Source of the DNA: a bacterium | GTDB lineage: Bacteria > Auribacterota > UBA3054 | DNA length: 64,000 bases | NCBI GenBank assembly: GCA_017557885.1 | Contig: JAFYXV010000009.1 | Location: 1 to 64,000, forward strand | Reading direction: 5' to 3' | Made by a program: the position numbers and the translations under genes | Notes under the pieces: generated by a model | Databases searched by the model: none | What the model was told of the DNA's origin: nothing | What the model saw: only the letters and a program-made list of their open reading frames with translations | In this document: positions 1-11,064 of the stretch, one piece after another | How the letters are laid out: each line of letters begins with the position of its first letter | Numbering within the stretch: the first letter of the stretch is position 1

Positions 1-1
1 C

Positions 2-1249
<1,248 letters not shown>

Positions 1250-1273
1250 CCTCCGCTTACCGGCCCGCCCTAA

Positions 1274-3211
1274 ATGCCCGCTTTTTCCCAATCATTCCTT
1301 GACAGAGTCAAAGCCGCCAATCCCATCAGCGATGTGATCGGCGAAAGGATCGCTCTGACCAAGAACGGCAAGAACTTCAAGGCCTGCTGCCCCTTCCACC
1401 ATGAGAAGACGCCTTCCTTTTACGTCACGCCCGGCAAAGAGATCTTCAAATGCTTCGGCTGCGGAAAAGGCGGCAGCGTCTTCAATTTCCTGATGGAATA
1501 CGAAGGGCTGAGCTTCCAGGAAGCCGTCATAAAACTTGCGGAAAGAGCCAACATCCCCTTGGAAGGCGGAGCCGGCCTCAGCGACGAGCAGAAGTCCTTC
1601 CTCTCCCAAAGGCAGATCAGGCAGAAACGGCTTATCCAGCTGAACCAGTCGGCCCTGAATTTCTTCCAGCGCCAGCTTTCCCTTGCGGCCGGGAAAGAGG
1701 CTCAGGCGTACCTGCAGGAACGCCGGGTCTCCCCTGAAGCGGTCAGGGCTTACCGTCTGGGTTTCGCCCCGGATTCCTGGGACGACCTTGTCGTTGAGCT
1801 GCGCGCCCAGGGCTTCAGGGACGAGGAGATGGTTGCCGCCGGCGTGGCGCTTCCCTCCCAGGAACAAAAGGGCTGTTACAATCGCTTCAGGAAGCGCGTC
1901 ATGTTCCCCATCTGGGACCACGCCTCCAACCTGGTGGCTTTCGGCGGAAGATCGATAGACGGCTCAGAGCCGAAATATCTCAACACCACGGAAACCGAGG
2001 TCTATACGAAAAGCAAGGTGCTCTTCTCCCTCAATTTCGCCAAGAACGCCATCCCCCAGATGAACAAGACCGCCATTCTGTGCGAAGGATACCTGGACGT
2101 GGTGATGCTGGCGCAAAACGGCTTCGTCAACGCCCTGGCCTCCTGCGGCACCTCGCTTACCCAGGAGCAGGCCCATCTCATCAAGCGCTTCGCAAACACC
2201 TGCCTCATCGCCTACGACGGCGACCAGGCCGGGCAGAAAGCGGCCCTGAGAGCCATCCCTCTTCTGAGCGAAGCCGGGCTTCTCGTTTACGTCGTTCCCT
2301 TGAAGGAAAACGAGGACCCCGATTCCTTCTTGAAAAAATACGGGCGGGAGGAATTCCAGAAACTGATAGACCAAAAGCTCTCGGCCTTCGCCTTCGCCAT
2401 GCGCAGCGGCGCCAAAGAAAAAGACATGTCCGAGCCCCAGGAGCGCTACGCTCTCTGCCACGAGATGTTCCCTTTCCTTTTGTCCGCCTCCAGCGAAGGT
2501 CTCCGGCAGGAGCTCATCCGGGAGCTCTCCTCTTTCTCCGGCGTGCCGGCCTCCTCCATCAGCATTGATTTTGAGAATTACCGAAGACAGCAGTCGCAGA
2601 AAAAGGAAAGGAAAAGCTCCGCGCCTGAAGCGAGTCCTGAGATCAGGGAGACGGCCTCCGAGGAAGGCTCCTCCGCCTCGACAGCCGAACGTCACCTGAT
2701 TGCCATGCTGTTTTCGATCGAGGACGCCATGGACTACATCTTCGACAACCTCGAGCTGGAGGCGATCAAAAGTCCGCTGGCGGCCAAGCTGGCCTACAGC
2801 CTGAAGGAGGAGAAGAGGGACGGCCGCTGGCACGGGACCGACGATTTCCTGCGCCGCTGCGACGACGACTCCAGGGAATTCATAACCGGCGTGCTGACGG
2901 AGGTGCCTCTTCCGAAGGACGCCAAAAAAAGCTCGAAGAACGACCCCTTTTCCAGAGGATCCAAGGACGCCGCGCCTTATTGGAAAAATTTCTGCGACGA
3001 CTGCATCAGGGTCATAAAGGCCGAGCATTACCAGGACGTCATGACAAACCTGGACAAACAGATGAAAATGACAAGCGATCCGGAAACTTTGAAAAAACTT
3101 CTGGAGACCCATAAGATCTACAGCCAGAAAAAACGCGAAGTCAACCGCATAAGAACTTTTGATTCCATGGCCAAAGAAGCGGCCGAAGAAAAGGAAGAAG
3201 ATGATGAGTAA
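1274..3211 (+). CDS. dnaG: DNA primase DnaG
   Basis: Synthesises RNA primers for replication. The 645-residue protein has the usual order: an N-terminal CHC2 zinc-binding domain (ligands approximately C39, H42, C60 and C63, in CPFH and CFGCG), the catalytic core, a Toprim fold with the acidic signature CEGYLD and YDGDQAG, and a charged linker into a divergent C-terminal helicase-interaction region. Length is normal for the family. The 3' end overlaps the start of the following protease gene by a few bases, so the two are probably translated together. The upstream region has no strong Shine-Dalgarno sequence, but the Met at 1274 aligns with normal DnaG N-termini. Confidence 0.97.
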   Translation: MPAFSQSFLDRVKAANPISDVIGERIALTKNGKNFKACCPFHHEKTPSFYVTPGKEIFKCFGCGKGGSVFNFLMEYEGLSFQEAVIKLAERANIPLEGGAGLSDEQKSFLSQRQIRQKRLIQLNQSALNFFQRQLSLAAGKEAQAYLQERRVSPEAVRAYRLGFAPDSWDDLVVELRAQGFRDEEMVAAGVALPSQEQKGCYNRFRKRVMFPIWDHASNLVAFGGRSIDGSEPKYLNTTETEVYTKSKVLFSLNFAKNAIPQMNKTAILCEGYLDVVMLAQNGFVNALASCGTSLTQEQAHLIKRFANTCLIAYDGDQAGQKAALRAIPLLSEAGLLVYVVPLKENEDPDSFLKKYGREEFQKLIDQKLSAFAFAMRSGAKEKDMSEPQERYALCHEMFPFLLSASSEGLRQELIRELSSFSGVPASSISIDFENYRRQQSQKKERKSSAPEASPEIRETASEEGSSASTAERHLIAMLFSIEDAMDYIFDNLELEAIKSPLAAKLAYSLKEEKRDGRWHGTDDFLRRCDDDSREFITGVLTEVPLPKDAKKSSKNDPFSRGSKDAAPYWKNFCDDCIRVIKAEHYQDVMTNLDKQMKMTSDPETLKKLLETHKIYSQKKREVNRIRTFDSMAKEAAEEKEEDDE

Positions 3212-5333
3212 AACGATCAAAGTTGCTTTTTTGTTAGCCGCCCTGGCGGCATTGTATCTTTTGGTCCCCAAGGCCGAAGCGGAAAACCAGATCCCCCAGA
3301 TCGACCAGCTGGAGGGCGAGCACATCTCCTCATTGATGATCTTCACCATGCAGCAGCACTTGAAGAAGCACCGCCCCTCCCCGGAGATCAACATCAACAC
3401 GCTTTCCAATTTCGTAAGCGTTCTGGATCCCTCCAGAGTCTTTCTTTTGTCCAACCAGGTGGCCGCGCTGCACGGGCAAAGGCTTAGAATGCTCAATTCC
3501 TTCCGGGACAACCGCTGGGAATTCGTCACCAACTTCTACCAGAGCGTTTTCATGCCCGGTTTGAAGAGCTCCTATGAGCACGCCGTCAAAGTCCTTTCCA
3601 ACACCAATTACGTCCCCGACACTTCCCTCAAGATCCCGGTGGAATACAAGGATCTGCCCTACCCTGCGACGCTGGAGGAGAGGAACCGCAATCTGGAGAG
3701 CAGCCTCGCCTACCAAGTGGCCTTTCTGGAAAGCATGGGTGAGCCCCGCAGCAACGCCTGCCAGAAAGTTATCAAGCGCCGGGAAAGGGTTCTGAAATAT
3801 TTCAACAACATGGATTACCACGAGCAGTTCGGCCTCTTTTTGAACGCCTTCTGCGCCGCGTTGGATCCCCACTCCTCCTATTTCCCGCCCGACGACATGG
3901 AGGACTTCAACATCAGCATGTCGCTTTCCCTGGAGGGCATCGGCGCCACATTGAGAAGCGACGACGGCTACACCATCATCTCCGAGCTCACCCCCGGCAG
4001 CCCCGCGGACAAAAGCGGGAAACTGAAACCCGGCGACAAGATCATCGCCATCGCCCAGGGTGAGAAGAGCGAATTCCAGGACGTGGTTGACATGGAGCTC
4101 CGGGACGTGGTCAAACAGATCCGCGGGCCGAAAGGCACCACCGTAGTCCTAAGGATCCTCAGGAAGACCAAGAAGGGCATCAAGCGCTTCGACCTTCCTC
4201 TGGTCAGGGACAAAGTCAAACTGGAAGACCAGGGCCCCAGGATGCAGATCGTGGAAGTCTGCCGCACCAACGGATTGAACCAGGCGAAAGTCGCCCGTGT
4301 CGCCGTCATCGACCTGCCCTCCTTTTATCTTGACGCGGACAGCCGCACCTTCACGGGAGATTTCGACCACTCGGCGGTCTCGGACGTCAGAAAGCTTCTG
4401 AACTCCTGCTCCACCCAGTCCGTGGACGGCGTTATCCTGGACCTCCAGAGAAACGGCGGCGGCATCCTGGACGAAGCGGTCAACATGGCCGGACTTTTCC
4501 TGAAAAGAGCCAACGTGGTCCTGACCACCGACTCCCGCAACGCCATCTCGATCCTCAATGACAAGAACTCCGGCATAAGCTATTCCGGCCCCTTGATGAT
4601 AACAACCTCCAGTCTGACCGCCAGCGCCGCCGAGATCGTCACCGGCGCCCTGAAAGCCTACAGGCGCTGCCTGGTGGTGGGACAGAGCCAAAGCTACGGC
4701 AAAGGCACGGTCCAGCAGATCATCGCCCTGACCGGCAGGCTCGGCGCCCTGAAGATAACCAAGGGCCTTTACTATATCGCCGACGGCGTTTCCCCGCAGT
4801 TTGACGGCGTCAAATCCGACATCGTCGTCCCCAGCAATCTGGACGCCGTCATGTACGGCGAGCGCTATATGCCCTGCGCCCTGGAGGCCCCGAAGATCGA
4901 CTCCCATCTCTCTTTGGAATCCACCACCGGCCGCGGCGTCTGGACGCCCGTGAGCGACGAGCTCATTTCCAGGCTGAAAAAATCCTCCTCCGAAAGAGTG
5001 GAAAAAAGCGAAGCCTTCTCCGAGATCAAAAAATTCGTGGAGAAGACCGCCAAGGAAAGAGAGCAGGTCTATATCCCCATCAGCGAATTCCTGGAAGACA
5101 AGGACAAAGCCTCCGAAGACGGCGAGGATGACGAAGAAGAGATCGTCTCCTCCGAAGAGGACGACGACGAACCGGAAGTTCCTCAGGACGACGCGGCCTC
5201 CCAGGCCATGAGCAAGACCGAAAAAGAGATCGCCAAGCTGACCAAGAAACAGCATTCAGTCACCAACAACGTCCTTATCCAGGAATCGCTGCAGATAATG
5301 GGCGACTGGCTCCTGCCTGACACCGTGAAATAA
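3204..5333 (+). CDS. prc: Tail-specific C-terminal processing protease (Prc/Tsp, S41)
   Basis: Periplasmic serine/lysine protease that degrades or trims proteins from their C-termini. The start was placed at 3204 (3201 is also possible) because an AAGGAAG ribosome site precedes it and a clean signal peptide (MSKTIKVAFLLAALAALYLL) results; the frame runs 15 codons further upstream without one. A PDZ domain (around residues 230-330, GIGATLR then GSPADKSGKLKPGD) precedes the S41 domain, with predicted catalytic Ser about 474 in TASAAEI and Lys about 500 in SYGKGTV. The C-terminal tail holds a very acidic stretch of about 45 residues. It overlaps dnaG by 8 bases, an unusual pairing that suggests joint transcription rather than joint function. 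Confidence 0.93.
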   Translation: MSKTIKVAFLLAALAALYLLVPKAEAENQIPQIDQLEGEHISSLMIFTMQQHLKKHRPSPEININTLSNFVSVLDPSRVFLLSNQVAALHGQRLRMLNSFRDNRWEFVTNFYQSVFMPGLKSSYEHAVKVLSNTNYVPDTSLKIPVEYKDLPYPATLEERNRNLESSLAYQVAFLESMGEPRSNACQKVIKRRERVLKYFNNMDYHEQFGLFLNAFCAALDPHSSYFPPDDMEDFNISMSLSLEGIGATLRSDDGYTIISELTPGSPADKSGKLKPGDKIIAIAQGEKSEFQDVVDMELRDVVKQIRGPKGTTVVLRILRKTKKGIKRFDLPLVRDKVKLEDQGPRMQIVEVCRTNGLNQAKVARVAVIDLPSFYLDADSRTFTGDFDHSAVSDVRKLLNSCSTQSVDGVILDLQRNGGGILDEAVNMAGLFLKRANVVLTTDSRNAISILNDKNSGISYSGPLMITTSSLTASAAEIVTGALKAYRRCLVVGQSQSYGKGTVQQIIALTGRLGALKITKGLYYIADGVSPQFDGVKSDIVVPSNLDAVMYGERYMPCALEAPKIDSHLSLESTTGRGVWTPVSDELISRLKKSSSERVEKSEAFSEIKKFVEKTAKEREQVYIPISEFLEDKDKASEDGEDDEEEIVSSEEDDDEPEVPQDDAASQAMSKTEKEIAKLTKKQHSVTNNVLIQESLQIMGDWLLPDTVK

Positions 5334-5341
5334 AAAAAGAA

Positions 5342-6184
5342 ATGCTAAGCCACACTTTCTGCTATATTCCCCGGAAGGGAAAATCCTTCGACCGTTTCAA
5401 GTCCGCCCTGGGCTTGTCCACCTGGCGCTCCGTCCTGGAGTGGGAGCCGGATGAGAAGGATCAAAAAAAAGCCTCCCTTCTGAAAGCCGCGGCGGAGGAA
5501 GCCTGCGAACACTGCTCCTCCCGCGACCTGGACTATTTCGCGAAAGGGCTCCCCTCCTCCGAGACCTGGCTTCTCTTCCCCTATTTCAGGGACAGCGTCT
5601 GCTATCTTGACATCGAGACCACCGGTCTTGGCAAAGGCTTGGACTACACCACCGTGGCCACCGTTTACGACGGCTCTGACGTCAAGGTCTTCACTCACGG
5701 GTTAAACATGCGGGAGCTTCCGGAAGTTTTGGAAAGCTACAAGATCTGCGTGACCTTCAACGGAAAATGCTTCGACCTCCCCTTCTTGAGAAGCGAATTT
5801 CAAAGAGAGTTTCCCCTTTACCATATCGACCTCAGGTATGTGTTCGCAAGCCTGGGCCTCAAGGGCGGGCTAAAAAAACTGGAGAAGGAATTCGGCATAG
5901 GAAGAGGAGAATGGACCGACTTGAACGGCTACGCCGCGGTGCTTCTCTGGCAGTGGCACCAGCAGGGCCTCAAAGGCGCCCTGGAGACTCTGACCGCCTA
6001 CAACATATTGGACACCGTGGATCTGGAAAAGCTCATGGTCATCGCCTATAACCTGAAGGTGGCCGCCGCCGGGGCGGAGGACGTTCCCGCGCTTCCCCTT
6101 CCGGAAGATTTCCCCATTCCCTTCAAGCCGGACAACGCCGTCATAAAAAAAGCGCTGCGGGCTTCCACGAGAGAGTTTTATTAA
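5342..6184 (+). CDS. RNase H-like exonuclease domain protein (YprB type)
   Basis: A 280-residue cytoplasmic protein with an RNase H-like DEDD exonuclease core of the YprB/RNase_H_2 type. The first metal-binding motif is YLDIETTGLG (about residue 90), followed by T-F-N-G-K-x-F-D-L-P-F-L, a D in H-I-D-L-R-Y, and a final acidic motif near Y-N-I-L-D-T-V-D. It lacks the helicase domain to which this module is sometimes fused. Family members are predicted to degrade single-stranded nucleic acid; substrate is unknown. It sits 8 bases after prc and 2 bases before a radical SAM gene, so it is part of the same transcription unit. Confidence 0.8.
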   Translation: MLSHTFCYIPRKGKSFDRFKSALGLSTWRSVLEWEPDEKDQKKASLLKAAAEEACEHCSSRDLDYFAKGLPSSETWLLFPYFRDSVCYLDIETTGLGKGLDYTTVATVYDGSDVKVFTHGLNMRELPEVLESYKICVTFNGKCFDLPFLRSEFQREFPLYHIDLRYVFASLGLKGGLKKLEKEFGIGRGEWTDLNGYAAVLLWQWHQQGLKGALETLTAYNILDTVDLEKLMVIAYNLKVAAAGAEDVPALPLPEDFPIPFKPDNAVIKKALRASTREFY

Positions 6185-6186
6185 AA

Positions 6187-7485
6187 ATGGACATTCCCCG
6201 ACTTCTGATAGCTGATCCCGCGGGCGAGATCATCGACTGCCCGGAATTCGCCTGGCTCGGCACAGCCGGGCCGGAAAGCGCTCTTCCGGAAAGCTGGATC
6301 GAGCTTCCGGAGGGCAGCGAGCTCTTCACTTTGCCGGGAAGACTTCCCCTGGGCTGGGATGAGGAAAACGGCTGCACGGCCGTCGTGGAGAATTATTACG
6401 ACTTTCCCGCCCAGGCGGTGGCGGCCTTCATAGCCCCGGGCTACACTTCGCTGATGCGCCCCGCCTTCGAGCGGCTCCCCGAGGCGCCCATACTGCCGCT
6501 TTATTGCTACACCGCCGTAGGCTTCCACGAAGGGCGCTTCGTGGTGCCCGCCGTCAGGATAGACAAAGACAAGCGGCAGGACTGCCGGACCTTCAACGAG
6601 ACAAAAGTCCGCCAGGGCGCCGCCAGGATCAAAAAAATCTACAAAAACAACAGGCTGGCCATCCATCTCATGGACAACTGCTGCCTCACCTACCGCTGTC
6701 CGGCGGCCCGCAACTACGCCCTGGGGCGCTGGGAAATGCCCCTGCCCACCAGCAGGGCCTGCAACAGCCACTGCCTGGGCTGCATTTCCTTCCAGCCGGG
6801 AGACCATGTCTGCGCCTCCCAGAACCGCATCGCCTTCACCCCCACGGCGGAGGAGATCGCGCAGCTGGTCATCGACCATTTCGCCTCCGCGGAAAAACCC
6901 ATAGCCAGTTTTGGGCAGGGCTGCGAAGGCGAACCGCTGACGGAAGCAAATATCATTTCCGAGAGCATCAAAATGATCAGGGAGAAGACGCCCTACGGCA
7001 CCATCAACCTCAACACCAACGGCGGACTGACCGGCGCTTTGGAAAAAGTGATAGAAGCCGGACTTGACAGCGTCAGGATCTCCCTGAACTCCGCCAGGCC
7101 GCAGTATTACGAGGCCTACTGCCATCCCGCCTTCTCCTTTGAGGACGTTGTCGCTTCCATCAGGCTGGCCCGCTCCAACGGCGTCTTCGTCTCCTTGAAT
7201 TATTTCGTCTTCCCGGGCTTCACGGATCAAGTGGAGGAATATGAGGCGCTGAAAAAGATCCTGGAGGACCCCGGGGTGGATCTCATCCAGTGGCGCAATC
7301 TCAACATAGACCCCGACTGGTACATTGAAAACATCGGCATCAAGACAAGCGAACCTTCCCTGGGAGTCTTGAACCTTATGGATCAAATAAGGCATGATTT
7401 CCCCGAGGTCCGCTTCGGCTATTACAATCCTTTTTTGGGCCAGGAGGACCCCAACCGCCCCAAGCCAAAAAACAAAACAAAATGA
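6187..7485 (+). CDS. Radical SAM domain protein, function unknown
   Basis: A 432-residue protein with a central radical SAM domain. The CxxxCxxC cluster motif is seen as ACNSHCLGC at about residues 191-199, followed by the FGQGCEGEPL loop that corresponds to the SAM-binding GGE motif and by the INLNTNGG and VRISLNSA strands. The N-terminal 180 residues are a family-specific extension containing C-C-L-T-Y-R-C-P, which could bind another metal cluster. There is no SPASM-like cysteine-rich C-terminus. Substrate cannot be read from sequence. It overlaps the next peptidase gene by four bases (ATGA), so the two are translationally coupled. Confidence 0.82.
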   Translation: MDIPRLLIADPAGEIIDCPEFAWLGTAGPESALPESWIELPEGSELFTLPGRLPLGWDEENGCTAVVENYYDFPAQAVAAFIAPGYTSLMRPAFERLPEAPILPLYCYTAVGFHEGRFVVPAVRIDKDKRQDCRTFNETKVRQGAARIKKIYKNNRLAIHLMDNCCLTYRCPAARNYALGRWEMPLPTSRACNSHCLGCISFQPGDHVCASQNRIAFTPTAEEIAQLVIDHFASAEKPIASFGQGCEGEPLTEANIISESIKMIREKTPYGTINLNTNGGLTGALEKVIEAGLDSVRISLNSARPQYYEAYCHPAFSFEDVVASIRLARSNGVFVSLNYFVFPGFTDQVEEYEALKKILEDPGVDLIQWRNLNIDPDWYIENIGIKTSEPSLGVLNLMDQIRHDFPEVRFGYYNPFLGQEDPNRPKPKNKTK

Positions 7486-8933
7486 AAGAAAAAGCATTCA
7501 GGAAAACTCTGCCCGCAGCCAAATTTGGCGACTGGGAATTCTCGGGTGAAAACGCCTACGACTACCTTTACGACCTTTCCGAGACGATAGGATCCCGGCT
7601 CGGCGGTACAAAAGGAGAATACGAGGCCGCCCTTTACATAATGAAGAAATTCCGTTCCTTCGGCATGAGGACCTTTTTGCAGAAATTTCCCATCTGGGCC
7701 TACGACAACCACGAAGGCAAAGCGGAAGCCAGGATCGGCAAAGGAAATTGGAAAAACGTCCCCTGCGAAATCCACATGCCCTGCTCCTCCACTCCCAAGA
7801 GCGGAATAACGGGGAAAGTTTTCTTCGCCGTCCAGGGATATCAGGAGGCGATAACGCCGGAAGTCAAAGGAAGAATCGTCATGGTCTCGCAGGGCATTCC
7901 CAAAGAGGAAAGGGAGCACTTCCTGAGTTACAAGCCCAAGGCTTTGGTTTACGTTGACGGCCGCTATGAAACGCACCTGCACCGCCAGCTTTCCGGCCAC
8001 GATTACTTCGCCAGCTGGGGCAGCCTGCCCACCGTCACCATCCCCTACCTCGACGCCCTTCCTCTCATTGAGGCGAAAGAGGAGTGCGAGATGAAGATCA
8101 CGATAGCGAACGAGGAAAAATACGTCTGGGGCCACAACGTCATCGGCGAGATCAAGGGAACGGACTTCCCGGAGGAAATAATAGTGATCTGCGGCCACTA
8201 CGACACGCACTGGCAGTGTCCCGGCGCCACCGACAACGGCGGCGGCACGGTCATAGCGATGGAGCTGGCCAGGATACTCGCAAACAAGAAGCCCAGAAGG
8301 ACTCTGAGGTTCGTGCTCTTTTCCGGCGAGGAGTCGGGGCTGCACGGATCCATCGCCTACGCCCACGAACTAATGGAGAGCGACAAAAAGGAAAGGGCCA
8401 GGAAATCTTTCGATCCCGTGAGCGGACGAACGCTTCTGGAAAGGCACCGCCTCGGATTGAACATCGACGTCATGGGCGCTCTTCTGGCCAACGACGTCAT
8501 CCTCTTTTCCGGGCCGGAAGACCTTGGCGCTTCCATGCGGCTTCTGTTCTTTGAAAAGAAGCGGAACTGCCGCTGCTCCAGGGCTCCCATGAGTTCCGAC
8601 GGGACGCCCCTGGCGGCCGTCGGCATCCCGGTCGTCCAATACGGACGCTACGGAGCCGGCACCAGTTTCGGCCACACCGGCGACGACAGCATAAAGTATC
8701 TCTCGGCAGAAGCTCTCTTCCTTTCCGGCGACATCTGCCTCACCTGGCTCAGGCGCTACGTAGTAGACACGCCCACTCTCCCCTTCAAACGGGAAGTCTC
8801 CCCCGAAGACATCAAGAAATGCGAGGATTACTTCCAGGGACGCCGCGGCCGCGACCCCAGGTTCGAGACGAAAAGGCTCTTCCCGAAAGGCGATCCGAAG
8901 ATCAAAGATCCCGCGAAAAAAACCTTGGAATAA
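7482..8933 (+). CDS. M28 family zinc aminopeptidase
   Basis: A 483-residue aminopeptidase-like hydrolase. The M28 co-catalytic zinc ligands can be followed: His in CGHYDTHW, bridging Asp in GATDNGGG, the Glu pair in FSGEESGL, Asp in NIDVMGA, and the late His in FGHTGDDS. A PA-like insert occurs between about residues 100 and 200. No signal peptide is visible, so a cytoplasmic role in peptide breakdown is inferred. The start codon overlaps the radical SAM stop (ATGA), and a DPP IV-like peptidase follows 27 bases later, forming a small peptidase cluster. Confidence 0.88.
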   Translation: MKEKAFRKTLPAAKFGDWEFSGENAYDYLYDLSETIGSRLGGTKGEYEAALYIMKKFRSFGMRTFLQKFPIWAYDNHEGKAEARIGKGNWKNVPCEIHMPCSSTPKSGITGKVFFAVQGYQEAITPEVKGRIVMVSQGIPKEEREHFLSYKPKALVYVDGRYETHLHRQLSGHDYFASWGSLPTVTIPYLDALPLIEAKEECEMKITIANEEKYVWGHNVIGEIKGTDFPEEIIVICGHYDTHWQCPGATDNGGGTVIAMELARILANKKPRRTLRFVLFSGEESGLHGSIAYAHELMESDKKERARKSFDPVSGRTLLERHRLGLNIDVMGALLANDVILFSGPEDLGASMRLLFFEKKRNCRCSRAPMSSDGTPLAAVGIPVVQYGRYGAGTSFGHTGDDSIKYLSAEALFLSGDICLTWLRRYVVDTPTLPFKREVSPEDIKKCEDYFQGRRGRDPRFETKRLFPKGDPKIKDPAKKTLE

Positions 8934-8960
8934 TTTTAACCTTAAACCATAAGACTAACG

Positions 8961-11054
8961 ATGAAGTCGATAACTATTGACGCGCTTTACAAGGAGAAAC
9001 TCTTTTCTTCCAAAGGCATTCCGCAGTTTCATTTCATGAATTCCGGCCACACTTATTCGCGCCTGGAGGATTCTAAGCGCGTGACCGTTTACGACCTGAA
9101 GAGCGGCAAACTTTTGAAGACGCTTTTCGACATCGAGAAATACAAAGAGATCGGCGCCGAGAAACTGCACAGCTACGCCTTCAGCAAAGACGAGAAAAAG
9201 CTTCTCCTGGCCGTGAATTTTGAAAAGATCTACCGCCGCACCTTCTACGCCTCCTACTTCGTTTATGACATTGAAAAGAAGACCGTGACCGCTGTTTCCA
9301 TGAAGAAGCGCCAGAAGCTGGCCGCCTTCTCCCCCGACGGAAAAAAAGTCGCCTTCGTGCATGAAAACGATCTCTACGTCAAAGACCTCACCAGCGGCAA
9401 AGAGATACGCCTGACCAAGGACGGCAAAGCGACGAAAATAATCAACGGCGCCCCCGACTGGGTCTATGAGGAAGAGTGGTACATGACTTACGGCTACCAG
9501 TGGTCGCCGGACAGCCAAAGCCTAGCTTACCTCCGCTTCGACGAGAGCAAGGTGAAAGAATACCGAATCGACTTCTACCACGGCACCGACTATCCGAAAC
9601 CCTTCGTTTATAAATACCCCAGAGCCGGCGAAGCCAACGCATCTGTCACCTGCCACGTTTTCAACCTGAAGACCAACAAAACTGTAAAGCTCGAGACCGG
9701 CGACGACGACATCTACATCCCGACCATCCAGTGGGAGCCCAAGGGACAATATCTGTATCTTCTGATCGTCAACAGGCTTCAGAACCACTTCCAGTGGCTG
9801 CGCTGCAAATGCCCTCAGACGAAACTGGAGTGCGTTTACGAAGAGGCCAACGAGCGCTACTGCGACATCGATCAACAGCTCTACTTTCTAAAGCAGAGCC
9901 AGGAATTTCTTCTGAGGACTTCCAGGAGCGGACGCTGGCACGTCATCCTTTGCAAGAACGACGGAACCTATGTCCGCCACCTGACCAACGGCGAATGGGA
10001 TGTCGCAGCCATCAAGGCTATTGACGAGAAGAAAAAGCTCGTCTATCTTGAGACCACCAAAACGAACCATCTGCAGCGCCAACTATTCAAAGTCGGGTTT
10101 GACGGCGAAAAGCTCACGCGCATAACGGTCGGCCCCGGCACCCACAGCGTAACTTTCAATTCCGACGCCTCGCAGTTCATCGACTGCCACTCCACCAACC
10201 AGGCGCCTCCCGTTTACGCGCTCTACACCGCAGAGGGAAGGAAGCTGCGCGTCCTGGAAGACAACGCCAAATTGAAAAAACTCCTGAAAGACTATCCCGT
10301 CACGAAAAAGGAGATGTTCCATTTTGTGACGCCGGAAAAAACCAAAATCTACGGCTGGATCGTTAAGCCCGTGAAGTTCGATCCCAAAAAGCGCTATCCC
10401 CTCTTCATGACTTTCTACAACGGCCCGCACTCCCAGGCCGCCACGGAAGGCTGGCAGTTCGGCTGGGAACGCTACCTGGCGGAAAGAGGCTTCATCGTGG
10501 CCTGCGTGGACGGACGCGGCACCGGCTGGCGAGGCGAAGAGTTTTTGAAATGCACCTACAAGCAGCTTGGTCGCTACGAAGTAGAAGACCAGATCTACGC
10601 CGCCAAGTTCCTGGGCTCTTTGCCCTACGTTGACGAGAAGAGGATCGGCGTCTTCGGCTGGAGCTACGGCGGCTTCATGGCCAGCAGCCTCATGGTGCGA
10701 GGCGGCGATGTCTTCAAGCTCGGCGTGGCCGTGGCCTCGGTAACCGACTGGCGTTTCTACGACACCGTCTATACGGAAAAGTTCATGTCCACGCCGCAGC
10801 TTAACCCAGACTACGGCAAATGGTCCCCCGTAAATTTCGCGGAAGGGCTTACCGGCAAGCTTCTCCTCATACACGGCATCGCGGACGACAACGTCCACTT
10901 CCAGAACTCCCTCCTGCTTGAGGAAGCGCTCATAAAGGCCGGGAAGAAATTTGAGATGCACTACGTCCCCAACAAGGACCACGGCATCGGCGGCCCCCAT
11001 ACTACTCCCCATCTCTTCAACCGCATATTGAGTTTCATAACAGACAATCTCTAA
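8961..11054 (+). CDS. S9 family dipeptidyl peptidase IV-like serine peptidase
   Basis: A 697-residue prolyl-oligopeptidase-family enzyme expected to remove N-terminal dipeptides. It has an N-terminal beta-propeller (about residues 40-440) with the double-Glu substrate-anchoring motif in DWVYEEEW, then an alpha/beta hydrolase domain with nucleophile Ser in GWSYGGF, Asp in GIADDNVH and His in NKDHGIGG. There is no signal peptide, unlike many secreted DPP IV enzymes, so a cytoplasmic location is likely. It is next to an M28 aminopeptidase and 10 bases ahead of a PTS IIA-like gene. Confidence 0.92.
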   Translation: MKSITIDALYKEKLFSSKGIPQFHFMNSGHTYSRLEDSKRVTVYDLKSGKLLKTLFDIEKYKEIGAEKLHSYAFSKDEKKLLLAVNFEKIYRRTFYASYFVYDIEKKTVTAVSMKKRQKLAAFSPDGKKVAFVHENDLYVKDLTSGKEIRLTKDGKATKIINGAPDWVYEEEWYMTYGYQWSPDSQSLAYLRFDESKVKEYRIDFYHGTDYPKPFVYKYPRAGEANASVTCHVFNLKTNKTVKLETGDDDIYIPTIQWEPKGQYLYLLIVNRLQNHFQWLRCKCPQTKLECVYEEANERYCDIDQQLYFLKQSQEFLLRTSRSGRWHVILCKNDGTYVRHLTNGEWDVAAIKAIDEKKKLVYLETTKTNHLQRQLFKVGFDGEKLTRITVGPGTHSVTFNSDASQFIDCHSTNQAPPVYALYTAEGRKLRVLEDNAKLKKLLKDYPVTKKEMFHFVTPEKTKIYGWIVKPVKFDPKKRYPLFMTFYNGPHSQAATEGWQFGWERYLAERGFIVACVDGRGTGWRGEEFLKCTYKQLGRYEVEDQIYAAKFLGSLPYVDEKRIGVFGWSYGGFMASSLMVRGGDVFKLGVAVASVTDWRFYDTVYTEKFMSTPQLNPDYGKWSPVNFAEGLTGKLLLIHGIADDNVHFQNSLLLEEALIKAGKKFEMHYVPNKDHGIGGPHTTPHLFNRILSFITDNL

Positions 11055-11064
11055 GGATAAAAAC

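Noticed and set aside
1964-3532. Long minus-strand open frame across the 3' half of dnaG
   Set aside because: It is antisense to well-conserved dnaG and prc coding sequence, with no recognisable domain; GC-rich codon bias creates long shadow frames throughout this window.
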